Source: Leptobrachium leishanense
Taxonomy: Eukaryota > Chordata > Amphibia > Anura > Megophryidae
Assembly (NCBI GenBank): GCA_009667805.1
Contig: CM019070.1
Coordinates: 58,594,735 to 58,658,734, forward strand
Direction: 5' to 3'
DNA length: 64,000 nucleotides
The notes under the pieces are model-generated. The model did not search any database and was not told the origin of the DNA. It saw only the letters and a program-made list of their open reading frames with translations. A program made the translations under genes and the position numbers. Shown here in pieces: positions 36,235 through 46,333 of this stretch (within the stretch, counting starts at the first letter, position 1; each line of letters starts with the position of its first letter).

Positions 36235-36483
36235 TATATATACCCTAAGGCTCCGCTATTTCCAGGCTAGCCCTGTCATTTCTGGTGTTGTATGGACTCA
36301 TTTCTTTATGTATTATACATGTTTCAAGCCCCTTTTAAATGTATTTACACACAGTTTTTTGATACTGTATTCTGACTAATAAAATTGATTGTTTCTATAT
36401 AGAATACATTGTATATTGAGTAACCGTCTATTCTGGGGAGAGTTCGTTGATTTTGATATCTATACCAGTTCCTTTCACTTTCT

Positions 36484-37320
36484 ATGCAAGATGAGGGTTT
36501 AATCCCATTTTTTAATGTTTACTTGTTCTTCCTCTTTTCTTTCTGATGTCGATATCGTGAGGCATTGAAACCTTATCATTTTTTTGGTTCCCAATTATTC
36601 CAACCTGCAAAGCCCTACCACTAGTAGTGCTGTGCTTCCATTGATATTCCCTCCTGTAGTCCATAGGACTCCATGGAGGGTAGCATAATATCCGAAATCT
36701 AATTTTACAGTGTACTGACATCCGACAACTATCTGTTCTTCATGTCTTTCAATCCACAGTGGAGGTGATGAGTGAGTTTTAAATGCATAGTTACAATTTT
36801 TGAAGGTGCAAAATCACTTAACCCCCAACTGTAGGGACCTGGAATATTTTTTTACACTCAGACTGGGAATCGCTGATCATTCAACTGCTCTTTCTACAAC
36901 TGCATGTCCTATACAATGTACGCATGGAATTGGAAGCATAAATTGAAAGGCATAAGCCTGAAGTTGTGGAAGGTGTTTACTGGTTTCCTTTGTTTCGGTG
37001 CTGTGCGTCCGTTGATATTCCCTCCTGTAGTCCATAGAACTCCATGGAGGGTAGTATCCGAGGTGGTTTAAATGGTGCCAGTATCCTGTAACAATGTTTA
37101 ACATTGTGGACTAATGTGTAAGGTCACCACATGGGTTATCTCGCTCGCAGCTGTTGGGATGTTTCCCTTTTGTAATACCTTTCCACTCTTATCTGAGACT
37201 ACTAGTCACGTTCTGCATGCTGTTCAGTAAGTAAACAGTTAATAAAATAAAGGAAAACATTGGAGTTTCTTTTTACGCATTTGAAAGTATATATGGTGCA
37301 CTAAAACCTAAATTAACATC
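36484..37320. repeat. Non-coding stretch with internal duplication
   Basis: A block of about 60 bp (TTGATATTCCCTCCTGTAGTCCATAG, then ACTCCATGGAGGGTAG) occurs at about 36638-36687 and 37012-37060. Nothing else is recognised; the overlapping minus-strand frames share HYPPWS-type peptides only because of this duplication. Confidence 0.6.
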
Positions 37321-37516
37321 GTTATTCAGAGAGCGTGAAAAGCAGGAAAATGACTGGAGAATGACTGGAGAAAGAAAAATTCTAGGTCAAAATAGCCGAT
37401 TTGGAAAGTAAGATGAAAGGGAGAATTTTTCTGGTTTGGCTATTTTGACCTAGAATTTTTCATTCTCCAGACATTCTCCAGTCATTCTCCTGCTTTTCAT
37501 GCTCTCTGAATAACCC
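37321..37516. mobile_element. Short hairpin MITE, family 2, copy 1
   Basis: GTTATTCAGAGAGCGTGAAAAGC is mirrored by GCTTTTCATGCTCTCTGAATAAC; the centre also mirrors itself (AATTCTAGGTCAAAATAG / CTATTTTGACCTAGAATT). Copies at 43637-43807 and 61633-61810. No coding capacity; target duplication unclear. Confidence 0.75.
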
Positions 37517-38465
37517 TGATAGTGTGTTTTTTAGAGGCTCGTTTCCTACTATCATCACTGTCTGTATCACTTTCAATTGTAGTATGTTGTCATTTAAAAT
37601 AAATATGTGCTGTCCTTAAAAAGGAACTGAAAGTCTTAGTACTGAAAGCAGAAATTCTAATATATAATAAATAATAAATATAATCTCTTTCACCAAATTG
37701 GTTATTGACAGGGCTAAATTATTTCAGCCAATAAGAGAGGTTCCTTCTATGGAGCTCTCTGATTGGCTGATACAATGCTTTTTATAGTGAAAGCTATTAT
37801 ACAGCATTCCTAGTTAACTTGCCGCTGGGGGTCGACGGAGGGGCTTGAATGCCGCGTAGCAGGGAAGCATAGCAGGCGCCACGGTTCTCTGGCAAATACT
37901 ACAGGGAGTTGACCTCATGCAGCCAATGTCATTGATCAACCACAGGGAAGGGAGGCGGGTGGTAGGAGTAACTATAGAACCATGGGGCGTGCTAGGCCAC
38001 CCTGAGTCGATCAGGCTGCTCGCTGCCAGAACGGCATTGCACTCATGGTGGCTTGAAGGAGATAAATACCCCTAAGCTTATGGGGCTCATTCAAAATGAA
38101 CACTTGGGTCTGGAAGAAGTTGCATGGCATCGCTGACCGACAGACTATAAGTATAATCTACCCTGGAGCTTTAATTTGCTTTAATTTTGGTGGGATTTTA
38201 CACTAAAATTAGGTTGGAGGGTGTTCATCCCTTATTTACTGAGGGTTAATGGAGGTTATTTATTTAATTTTAGGGGATTTAACACTAGATTACGTTAAAT
38301 TGGGGTATGGGAGATAGACCCTTATTTTTTGTAGGGTATTTCTTTAATTTAAGTGCCCATGTTTGCCGGTGTTGCTAAAACCAGCAAAAGTATTTGCAAC
38401 AATGACCCTTTGGGAATAACCCCTTTATTATTAAATACATTGTTAATATAATTATACACTTGTAT
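37517..38465. other. Stretch without recognisable gene
   Basis: Contains short AT repeats (37666-37682) and a moderately GC-rich part near 37820-38050. No frame, RNA gene or transposon end identified. Confidence 0.35.
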
Positions 38466-38470
38466 ATATG

Positions 38471-39140
38471 TGTCACAGTCTAATGACAACAAAAAACCTA
38501 GTCTGACAGGCCATTCCTAAAAGTGGACAAATCAATACTAGAAAAAGAAAAAAAAATGCATAGAGGTACAAGGTTTAATCTACGGCTGAGTAACACAAAA
38601 GCCAGGCAGATACACAGAATGTATACAATATGCGGTAACAATAAGGGTTAAAGCACAAACGTAATCTGTGTGAGTCGTCGAGATCGGGACACAAGAGAAA
38701 GCAGAACAACAAAGGGTTAATTCGCAAACGTAGTCAATGGAACTTAGTTGGGGTCGGTACAAAGGAATAAACAGGGTGACAAAAAGTAGTCAGGAGAACA
38801 AGCTGAGGTTGGTACACAGAATATCAGATCAGAGTAACAATAAGGCGCTGATGAGGTAAATAAAGTGAAACCACGACAGGTCACCCGAAAGTGTCACCCG
38901 TTGTGATTTAAACAGTCGCAACGGCGTCGGTCACCGCAGAGCGCATGTGCCAGGAGCCGGAAGGGATCGGAGATGCTTCAGAAGTGTCTCCAGACCCAGT
39001 CGAAGCATCTTTGGCTCTGGCCAAAGTGCGCACGTAGATGTCTCTGACGAGCACTTCCCAGAGCCGCGCATGCACGGAATATGACTCTCCTGCCAGCCTG
39101 TTGCCACTTCCAGGGGGTTTCCCTTCCACTGGGCATGACA
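38471..39140 (-). mobile_element. Solo LTR (670 bp) with ATATG duplication
   Basis: On the minus strand it begins TGTCATGCCC and ends CTGTGACA, with 5-bp duplications ATATG at 38466-38470 and 39141-39145. The interior has the same style (GGTACAxxGxxxxxA repeats) as the gypsy-type LTR at 63196-63738, which suggests but does not prove a related family and minus orientation. No internal genes. Confidence 0.85.
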
Positions 39141-39159
39141 ATATGTATTTTTATGTAGA

Positions 39160-39545
39160 GGTCATTTGCTTATCCTACGCAGAGTTCCTTGCTGCATATG
39201 GGGAATGTGGCACAAGAGCTCTGGGATGCAATTCATCGAATTGCTGTGATGTGCAGGTGGCTTCTGCAATAATAAACACACTTATAGTGTGGAGGCTTTT
39301 TATCTCACTTTTAGTCCTTCACCACAACCCTTGTAGTCACTATATATATATATATATATATAGTATTTATTTGGGTTGTGGTAGAGGGCAAAAAAGTGAG
39401 ATAAAAAGCCACCACACTATAATTAATAAAGTTTATTATTGCAGAAGCCATTTGCACATCACAGCAATTCAAACAACTGCATCACAGAGCTCCTCTGCTA
39501 CATTCCCCATATGCAGCACAGAACTCTGGGTAAGACGTGCAAATT
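39160..39545. mobile_element. Large hairpin (foldback) element with TA core
   Basis: The left arm 39164-39340 (CTGCATATGGGGAATGTGGC ... GCTTTTTATCTCACTTTT) is mirrored by the right arm 39362-39545 (AAAAGTGAGATAAAAAGCC ... ACATTCCCCATATGCAGCA) around a TA microsatellite (39343-39361). Arms are about 180 bp and roughly 85-90% matched by eye. Likely a non-autonomous DNA transposon that forms a cruciform. Confidence 0.8.
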
Positions 39546-40704
39546 ACATCTGTCTCACAAACAAAGGAGTTTGGGTCACACTGGAAGTTTTTCTTTTTCT
39601 TTAACTTCTAGTTTCCCTGCATGTAGCTGTTTCGTGCGGGAGGGGGTTCCCCACAGCACAATTTTGGTCACAAGATACAGGAGCTCACACAGTGCGCAGA
39701 CCAAGAGCACTGATTGTTAGTTTTTTCCCACACTCAAAGGGCTGAATTAGCTCTTTAGGACACTCATGGAGCAGCCGGAGGGGGGAAGGATCCTCAAGTC
39801 CTTGTGACCATTCAGTTTGCATTGGATGGTCACAGTGACTAGCATGTCCCTGTGTATGGCCATGGCGAGCACAGTGGGTCCACCCTGCAGTTATCCAACC
39901 GGGCTGATTGAGCCTTGTGTAAGGGAAGCTAGCCCTCCCTTAGAAAGATGTTACTCAGTTAGCTGGATTGTCGCTACATTTATTTTGTTTTTCTCAGTCA
40001 CTCTTTGTTGTGTTACTTTATATTATGTGGTGGGTTACTTGTGTGTTTATATTTTTCCATGCATTATCGCAATGATGGTCTAGTTTAGCACTGTTGGTAG
40101 GTGGGTGGATTTGTTCTACATAAGAGTGTCCTAATTCTATATTAATCAAAACAAAGTGTGATTGAAAACACTGGCAACAGATAGCAGCTTTTAATAATTC
40201 TGTGACTCGCCCATTGTTGGGACCCCACTCCAGTCACATAAAGTTTCAGCTCACTTCTGCTATTAAAGAGGAGACTATGCTATACTCTTATCAGCTTAAT
40301 TCCATCCTAATGGGCAATCCAGAGCTGAAATGTCATGTAGGTCTCCTATGCATGAGAGTTACAGCAACCACCAATGTTTGTTTCAACCTTTGGGCCTCAT
40401 CGTGTGGGAGTAGTTTATACCATCTGTGATTCTATTTTCTTTGAATTTATTTTGTAGTTTGCGCCGTCTGACATTGCACAGTAATATCACAATCTTCAAC
40501 ACCACATTGTTCCAAAACAGGCCTATATTAGGACCTCTCTATCTGAGCACAAGATTTTGACATATTTACAGATTTTTCCATAAAGTCATGATAGAAATGA
40601 TGTCTAAGACTGTTAAGGTTCTATACATGGACTTGATTCATTCTCATTAACAAATTATGTTTTTAATGAATATGGGAATGCTAAATATTTTATATAATAC
40701 TAAT
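39546..40704. other. Stretch without recognisable gene
   Basis: Frames such as 39817-40083 have hydrophobic stretches but no start context, splice sites or known motif. Nothing else seen. Confidence 0.3.
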
Positions 40705-40980
40705 ATTCTTTTTGAAATTTAAAGTTTTTTATTGTTCGAAACATATAAATGGGGTACAAAAAGGAAAAGGGGGAAACAACACATGACATAAAAGGAGGGG
40801 AAAAAACAGTTACAGCAACCAAATCTGTCAATCAAGCATCCCGGAGGCATAAAATGGGTCTTGGCTACCCCAGAGATAGACTGTACTCCCGCCCACCTGA
40901 TAGCCACCATCAAGCCCGAAGGGTCTATTCTATCCCTACAACATCCCAAAGCTTCCAGTGGTCATTTTTAGATGTGTGGA
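40705..40980 (-). mobile_element. Probable L1-like 3' end fragment
   Basis: Read on the minus strand, a coding-like tail (FLFVPHLYVSNNKKL) ends in an AACAATAAAAAAC terminus at 40725-40737, the layout of the L1 3' end at 62501-63195. No conserved protein motif survives, so the call is tentative. Confidence 0.4.
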
Positions 40981-41528
40981 GACCGTACGTCTCGGTGACC
41001 ATAGCTTCATTATCCCTCAGGCTGAATAATATTATTTTTAAATTGTAACAGTGCCTCTCCACATTAAAATTTGATGGCGTTGTAATAATCGTGGAATTTT
41101 TTTGTTTTAAAGGTATATTAGAAGTTCCAATAAATGCCTCACATCTACATATTATAGAGGGTTGGCTTACTGAGATACATTCAATTATAAAGTATTTTAC
41201 CAGGAAGGATACATTGAGATTTCTCTCATTTTCAAGTATGAAATGTGCCCTGTAGTTTACAAACCACAATTTAATGATAATTATTTGGTATCGGGTGGAG
41301 ACTGTATAATTCACACTTTTGTAACTGATGTAAATATTATTTTACCTACAGCCACGAAAACTCAGAGTTTCCGCTTTTTTTTTTTTTTTTACATATAATG
41401 CACAAGAATATTCTAAAATACTGCATGCCACTTGTTGAGTCAACTGGTGCTTTAGAAAACTGGGTTCTCTAAAATGCAAGAGTTTTAGAGGGTATTGTAA
41501 AAAATAGATACTATGGGACAAAATGATC
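40981..41528. other. Non-coding stretch with LINE-tail scrap
   Basis: 41196-41240 is a 45-bp scrap of the LINE tail (ATTTTACCAGGAAGGATACA ...). A T-run of 17 lies at 41373-41391. Otherwise featureless. Confidence 0.5.
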
Positions 41529-41532
41529 TTAA

Positions 41533-42141
41533 AGGGATACTCTAGGCAACATGACCACCTAAGCTATTTTAGGTGGTCATGATGCCCGGAGTATCCTGCC
41601 CTCTGTCCCCCCTCCCTCCGCTCAGCCGATCTGCAGAAAAGGCTGAAAACAGCTGAGAGAGGCGGAGGACTTTACTCCGCCCTCCCAGCTGTCAGTCAGC
41701 AGAGCGGGAATCATATTTCCCGCTTCTGCCGACTTTTGCCGAGTAGGAGACGTCATCGCGCTTTCAGCGCGATGACATCTCCTACTCCCCGCAGAAGCTG
41801 GCGGCTCCCTCTGAGGGTTAGTGTTGCGCGCATCCTCTTGCGCGCAACACTAATCCTCAGAGGGAGCCGGGAGGAAGCCTGCCGATTGGCTGGCTTATGT
41901 GAGAGGCGCGCATGCGCGCTTCTCACGTAAACCAGAAGCCAAGACGCAGCAAGAAGAAGGACGGGAGCGGAAGAGGAGGGAGGTGAGTATAAAAAAAAAA
42001 AAAAACGCCGCTGGAAAGAAGAGGATTTTAAGGTAAGTATTGCAGTTACAAGAAAAAAAAAAAAAAAGAGAGTTTTATTAAGGGAATAGGGATAGGTTAG
42101 GAAAAAAAAACGGGGGGTGATTTTTTTGTTGGAGTGTTCCT
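41533..42141. mobile_element. T2-type (Kolobok-like) element with TTAA duplication
   Basis: Ends AGGGATACTCTAGGC and GGAGTGTTCCT with TTAA at 41529-41532 and 42142-42145. Xenopus T2 MITEs are defined by TTAA duplications and TTAAAGGRR termini, which this fits. It contains several hairpins: ATGACCACCT/AGGTGGTCAT (41551-41580), CATCGCGC/GCGCGATG (about 41752-41775) and GTGTTGCGCGC/GCGCGCAACAC (about 41820-41850) within a longer GGCTCCCTCTGAGG mirror. Confidence 0.88.
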
Positions 42142-42145
42142 TTAA

Positions 42146-42402
42146 TCTGGGAGAGATGTGATACAGTAACTAATTCTGGGATAACACAATAACACACCGA
42201 TAAACATTTATCAGAGTAATGCATTACACACACACACACACACATTTGCACATTGCACCATTTAGTTAATGTATTAGATTTGATTAGAAATATGGAGAAT
42301 TTGGCAACCCTACGAATATATCCTACACACCATGTAAATCAATCAGAAAATACCTGTTTGCCACATTAATCCATCATAACATTTGAAAATTTGCATTTTG
42401 AA
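42146..42402. other. Spacer with CA microsatellite
   Basis: ACACACACACACACACAC at about 42226-42243; nothing else recognised. Confidence 0.5.
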
Positions 42403-42950
42403 TAGGCTTGTGTACCGATTTTTTTTTCGGTTCGATTCGGTTCCATTTTTCCGATTTTTAAACTTTTCGATTCGGCTCGCTTCGACCGATTTCTGTTTCG
42501 ATTCGGTTCGGCTCGATTCGTTTTTCGTGTACATTTTTTTTCGGAATATCGACCATTCTTTGTATTTTCGTGTCACTTTGCTAGTTTTTTGTATCGACTT
42601 TTCCTAATTTCGGAAATTTTCGTTTTTCGGAATTGTACGTTTTCGGAATTTCGACCGTCTTTCGTATTTTCGTGTCACTTTGCTCGTTTTTTGTATTGAC
42701 TTTTCGTAATTTCGGAAATTTTCGTTTTTTCGGAACGTCTGTTCTCCTCGTTTCAAAGCAATAAATTTCGATTTGACACATTTCAAGTCCATTCGAAAAT
42801 TCCGAAAATATTTCGTTTCGGCTCGGAAAACTTTTCGGATCTGCCATTTTCGGATCTAAGAATTTTCGGAAATTCGGCCGCATCCGAAAACACGAATCGG
42901 GACATTTCGTGAAAATTCCAAAATTCCGAAACCCGAAACGCACATCCCTA
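42403..42950. mobile_element. CGAAA-rich hAT element (548 bp), second copy
   Basis: Ends TAGGCTTGTGTACCG and GCACATCCCTA; perfect 8-bp duplications ATTTTGAA at 42395-42402 and 42951-42958. It is the reverse orientation of 20857-21487, sharing long TTTTCGGAATTTCG-type blocks. Confidence 0.93.
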
Positions 42951-42958
42951 ATTTTGAA

Positions 42959-44350
42959 TGCTGTCTAATGGAAGGGAATGCAGGTACCTGTAGAATGAAC
43001 CCAGCATCACCTAATATTATGCTAGCCAGGAAATTTAATTTCTTGGGTCTGGGTCTGGGATGCAATCTCATGTTACAAAACCCTGTTTTATTCTTAAATC
43101 TAAAATATGCTCAAATAGAACTTTAAATATCTTCGAGGAAAAACAAACAAAAAATAAAGCATGAATACGTCATTGCAACAAGACTAAAAACCATGTATCA
43201 GCAATAAAATAATAAAAAACAAATTCTCCTTATACCTCTAACAGCCTCTGGTGTCCCTCTTAATGAAGGAGCTTTGCATTGTCATTGTGACCCGAAAAGT
43301 TACACAAGACCAAACATGAGTTGTCCATTATAAAATGGTTCATTAGATCTCCTCTCAGCAATCTGCATCCTAATATGAAAAAAACCCATAATATTCATAG
43401 TACCTTAGTATATAGAACACCTAATGCAAATAAAAGTACATGATATTAAATTGATTATGATTTATTTATTTATTTTATTTATTTATAAAGGATTTTACCA
43501 GGAAGGATACATTGAGATTTCTCTCGTTTTCAAGTATGTCCTGGGTTCAAGAACATTGAGTGGTTACAGTTGTTACAGAAATACAATGATTCATTTATCT
43601 CATAAGACGCATGCATAATAACACAGATTACTATCAGGGTTATTTAGAGAAAGGTGAATACCAGAAGAATTGACAGGAGAAGAGAACAATTTAGACCAAA
43701 TAGGCGATTTGGAAACTGAGATAAATGGGAAAAAGTTTCTGGTTTGGCTATTTTGACCTAGAATTTTCACTTCTTCTGCCAATTCTCACCTTTTTAGTGA
43801 ATAGACCTGTATATATAACACAAAATGGATTATGTTTCACAATAGGAAAATAAATAAGTGACTACTTCATCTTAATTAAAAAAAAATATAATATGGGATT
43901 AATTATTTAAAAAGTTAAGAATCAAATAATACGGTGAAGGCTAATAGAAAAATGAGATCAATGCAATTATAATAATTGTGTAACATTTTTTTTCCCTGAT
44001 AAATAACAATAATGAACTAATAAAAGTGTTAAAGACTTGGTGCACTTTAAATTAAATTATTACTGAAAAATAAAGACTGAATAAAATGTAACATTGATAA
44101 AGTCGTCAACTGTAGTGCATGTTCTCTCCAAAAGCTAATACAACCTAATATACCAGCAGAAAATGAGACCAAGATCCTAGATACTGGTTTTGGAAGTTTT
44201 CTTATTTTAAAAAAAGCAAATTTTAATTCTAGTGCATGTCATTTTCAGTTTTTTACGTTTACTGAACATAAGTGAAGTTAACACAGTACACACTGAGGGC
44301 CCTATTACATTCTCTGCGCAATTGCGCTCGCACAGCGCAATTTTTTCTAA
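42959..44350. other. Non-coding stretch with LINE tail and AT-rich DNA
   Basis: 43455-43590 is the recurring LINE tail (TTTATTTATAAAGGATTTTACC; CTGGGTTCAAGAACATTGAG). The MITE 43637-43807 follows. Then AT-rich sequence to the CR1 start; a GCGCAATTGCGCTCGCACAGC stretch at 44314-44333 may be a remnant of a Harbinger-like end. Confidence 0.5.
43637..43807. mobile_element. Short hairpin MITE, family 2, copy 2
   Basis: GGGTTATTTAGAGAAAGGTGAA mirrored by CACCTTTTTAGTGAATAGACC, with the internal TTTGGCTATTTTGACCTAG block shared with the other two copies. Confidence 0.75.
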
Positions 44351-45234
44351 GTGAAGTCTTCAAAGTGAGCACTTAGAGGAGATCTTCTGGTGAGTGATTT
44401 TGATTTTTGTTTCAAACAGATCTTTTCTTTTCATTTTAAGGTTTTAAATTAGGTCTGGTGTGTAAATTAGGTTAGGCTGGTGACTCATTCCTCTTACTGA
44501 TTAGCATACAATTGCAATCAATTGTGTGCTATTTGCAAAGTTTGTTAAACTTATCCACGCCTTTGCGGGGGGAGGTGTTCTTAGGTGACTATATAAAGCT
44601 TGTGGAATATTAGCTTGGTCTAATTGAGCTTGGGAAGCCTTCAAAGTGAAGTCTTCAAAGTGAGCACTTAGAGGAGATCTTCTGGTGAGTGATTTTGATT
44701 TTTGCTTCAAACAGATCTTTTCTTTTCATCTTAAGGTTTTAAGTTTGGTCTGGTGTGTAAATTAGGTTAGGCTGGTGACTCATTCCTTTTACTGATTAGC
44801 ATACAATTGGAATCAATTGTGTGCTATTTGCAAAGTTTGTTAAACTTGTCCACGCCTTGCTGGGGGAGGTGTTCTTAGGTGACTATATAAAGCTTGTGGA
44901 ATATTAGCTTGGTCTAATTGAGCTTGGGAAGCCTTCAAAGTGAAGTCTTCAAAGTGAGCACTTAGAGGAGATCTTCTGGTGAGTGATTTTGATTTTTGCT
45001 TCAAACAGATCTTTTCTTTTCATCTTAAGGTTTTAAGTTTGGTCTGGTGTGTAAATTAGGTTAGGCTGGTGACTCATTCCTTTTACTGATTAGCATACAA
45101 TTGGAATCAATTGTGTGCTATTTGCAAAGTTTGTTAAACTTGTCCACGCCTTGCTGGGGGAGGTGTTCTTAGGTGACTATATAAAGCTTGTGGAATATTA
45201 GCTTGGTCTAATTGAGCTTGGGAAGCCTTCAAAG
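44351..45234 (+). promoter_or_regulatory. Three tandem 295-bp promoter monomers of CR1
   Basis: Units start GTGAAGTCTTCAAAGTGAGC at 44351, 44646 and 44940 and are over 95% alike. Each contains GACTATATAAAGCTTG near its 3' end (44587, 44882 and 45176), a TATA box placed about 30 bp before a TTAGCTTGGTCTAATTG block where transcription could start. A truncated fourth start (GCCTTCAAAGTGAGCACTTA, 45225) leads into the ORF1 leader. The layout matches tandem promoter monomers of rodent L1, although here the LINE is CR1. Promoter function is inferred. Confidence 0.8.
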
Positions 45235-45344
45235 TGAGCACTTAAAGATATCCTGGAGATACTCTGGAGGTAGTCTGAGGTTAGACAGGAGGTAGAAAAC
45301 CTACAAAAAGGTAAGATTTGTTGGTTTAAATACATTCTTTTATA

Positions 45345-46271
45345 ATGGCAGGCTTGGTCCAGTGTAAGAGCTGTCATGCATTTGTTTTTAGATCCAATTT
45401 TTGGAGGTTTGGAGTGTGCCTGATATGTAGGCAGCTCTCTTTATTGCAGCAGGAAATTGCCTGTTTGAAGTCTGAGAATTGTAAATTATCTGTTACACAA
45501 ACTCAGGCTATGGCTATGACTGTTACAAAGCCACTGCCACAGAGGCCTCCTAGGAGTGGCAGATGGACTACTGTAGAATCTGGTAGACTTAGAGTTGTGG
45601 ATAGAAGGCATATCCCACAGTCTGTGGCTCTTCTTAATTCTTTTGTGGCACTTTCAGAGTGTAGTGGTGAGACGGAAGTAGGCTCAGACACCATAGTTGA
45701 GGAACCACCATCCCCTATGCCTAAGGTATGCAGGACTGCAACCAAGAACAATAAGGAAAAGGTGGGACATGATAGAAGGCAATTGTTGCTGGGTGATTCT
45801 ATCATAAGAGGTGTTGAGCTGGAGAGTAGTGGTTTGGTGAGATGTCTTCCTGGGGCTACTGCTCGTAGAGACAAGAGACGTATTCTCAATATTGTCAAAC
45901 AAGCAAAGCAGCTAGGGGAAGTGGATGTTCTAGTCCATCTAGGGACAAATGACTTGGCTAGCAATGAGGTTTCTGAGATTAAGGAAGATTTTTGTGTTCT
46001 TGGAGGTGAAATACAGCAGATTGCGTCCACTGTGTCATTCTCTGAAGTTTTGCCTGTGCATAACATTCAGGATAGGCAGATGCGCAATAGGGAATTTAAT
46101 TTGTAGCTTCGGGAATGGTGTCGAGAGCAAGGATTTGGCTTTGTGTCCCATGATAGCTCTAATTGGAGCAGAAAGGAACTGTATAAAAAAGATGGTTTGC
46201 ATCTTACTCATAGGGGAACATATGTTCTCAGTGAGAAGTTCAAAGGTTTTGCAAAGAAATATTTAAACTAG
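45345..46271 (+). pseudogene. CR1 ORF1 protein, zinc finger plus esterase-like domain
   Basis: ATG 45345 (MAGLVQCKSCHAFVFRSNFW) opens a C-x2-C...C-x2-C zinc-binding head (CKSC, CLIC), then a short leucine-rich helix (LLQQEIACLKSENCKL). From about residue 140 an SGNH-esterase-like domain follows: LLGDSIIRGVE with the nucleophile serine, VLVHLGTNDLAS with the G-x-N block, and KDGLHLTHRGTYVLSEKF with the D-x2-H pair. The domain is known in CR1 ORF1 proteins and is thought to help RNA or membrane handling. An in-frame TAG at 46104-46106 (REFNL|LREWC) breaks it before the final D-x2-H; the frame otherwise continues to TAG 46269-46271. The catalytic residues are all still present, so the damage is one point mutation. 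Confidence 0.92.
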
Positions 46272-46333
46272 GAGGGGGGGACAAAAGGGTAAAAAACAAT
46301 CTGCCTGATTGTCCCCCAAAACTAAATCGGAGG

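Larger units (their letters stand above)
30958..36483. mobile_element. Outer long-inverted-repeat element hosting nested insertions
   Basis: The left arm 30958-31091 plus 33733-33841 (AGAAAGTGAAAGGAACTGG ... GGGCTAGCCTGGAAATAGC) is mirrored by the right arm 36241-36483 (GCTATTTCCAGGCTAGCCC ... CCAGTTCCTTTCACTTTCT). The left arm is continuous only after removing the Harbinger element. Arm length is about 240 bp. No flanking duplication is evident. The core keeps only non-coding sequence, including a GAGGAAGCC...CGAAACACGTGTCG block at 33879-33917. Class unknown. Confidence 0.8.

Noticed and set aside
39817..40083. 88-aa frame with a hydrophobic C-terminal stretch
   Set aside because: Amino-acid composition looks like translated AT-rich DNA; no conserved motif or splice signal.
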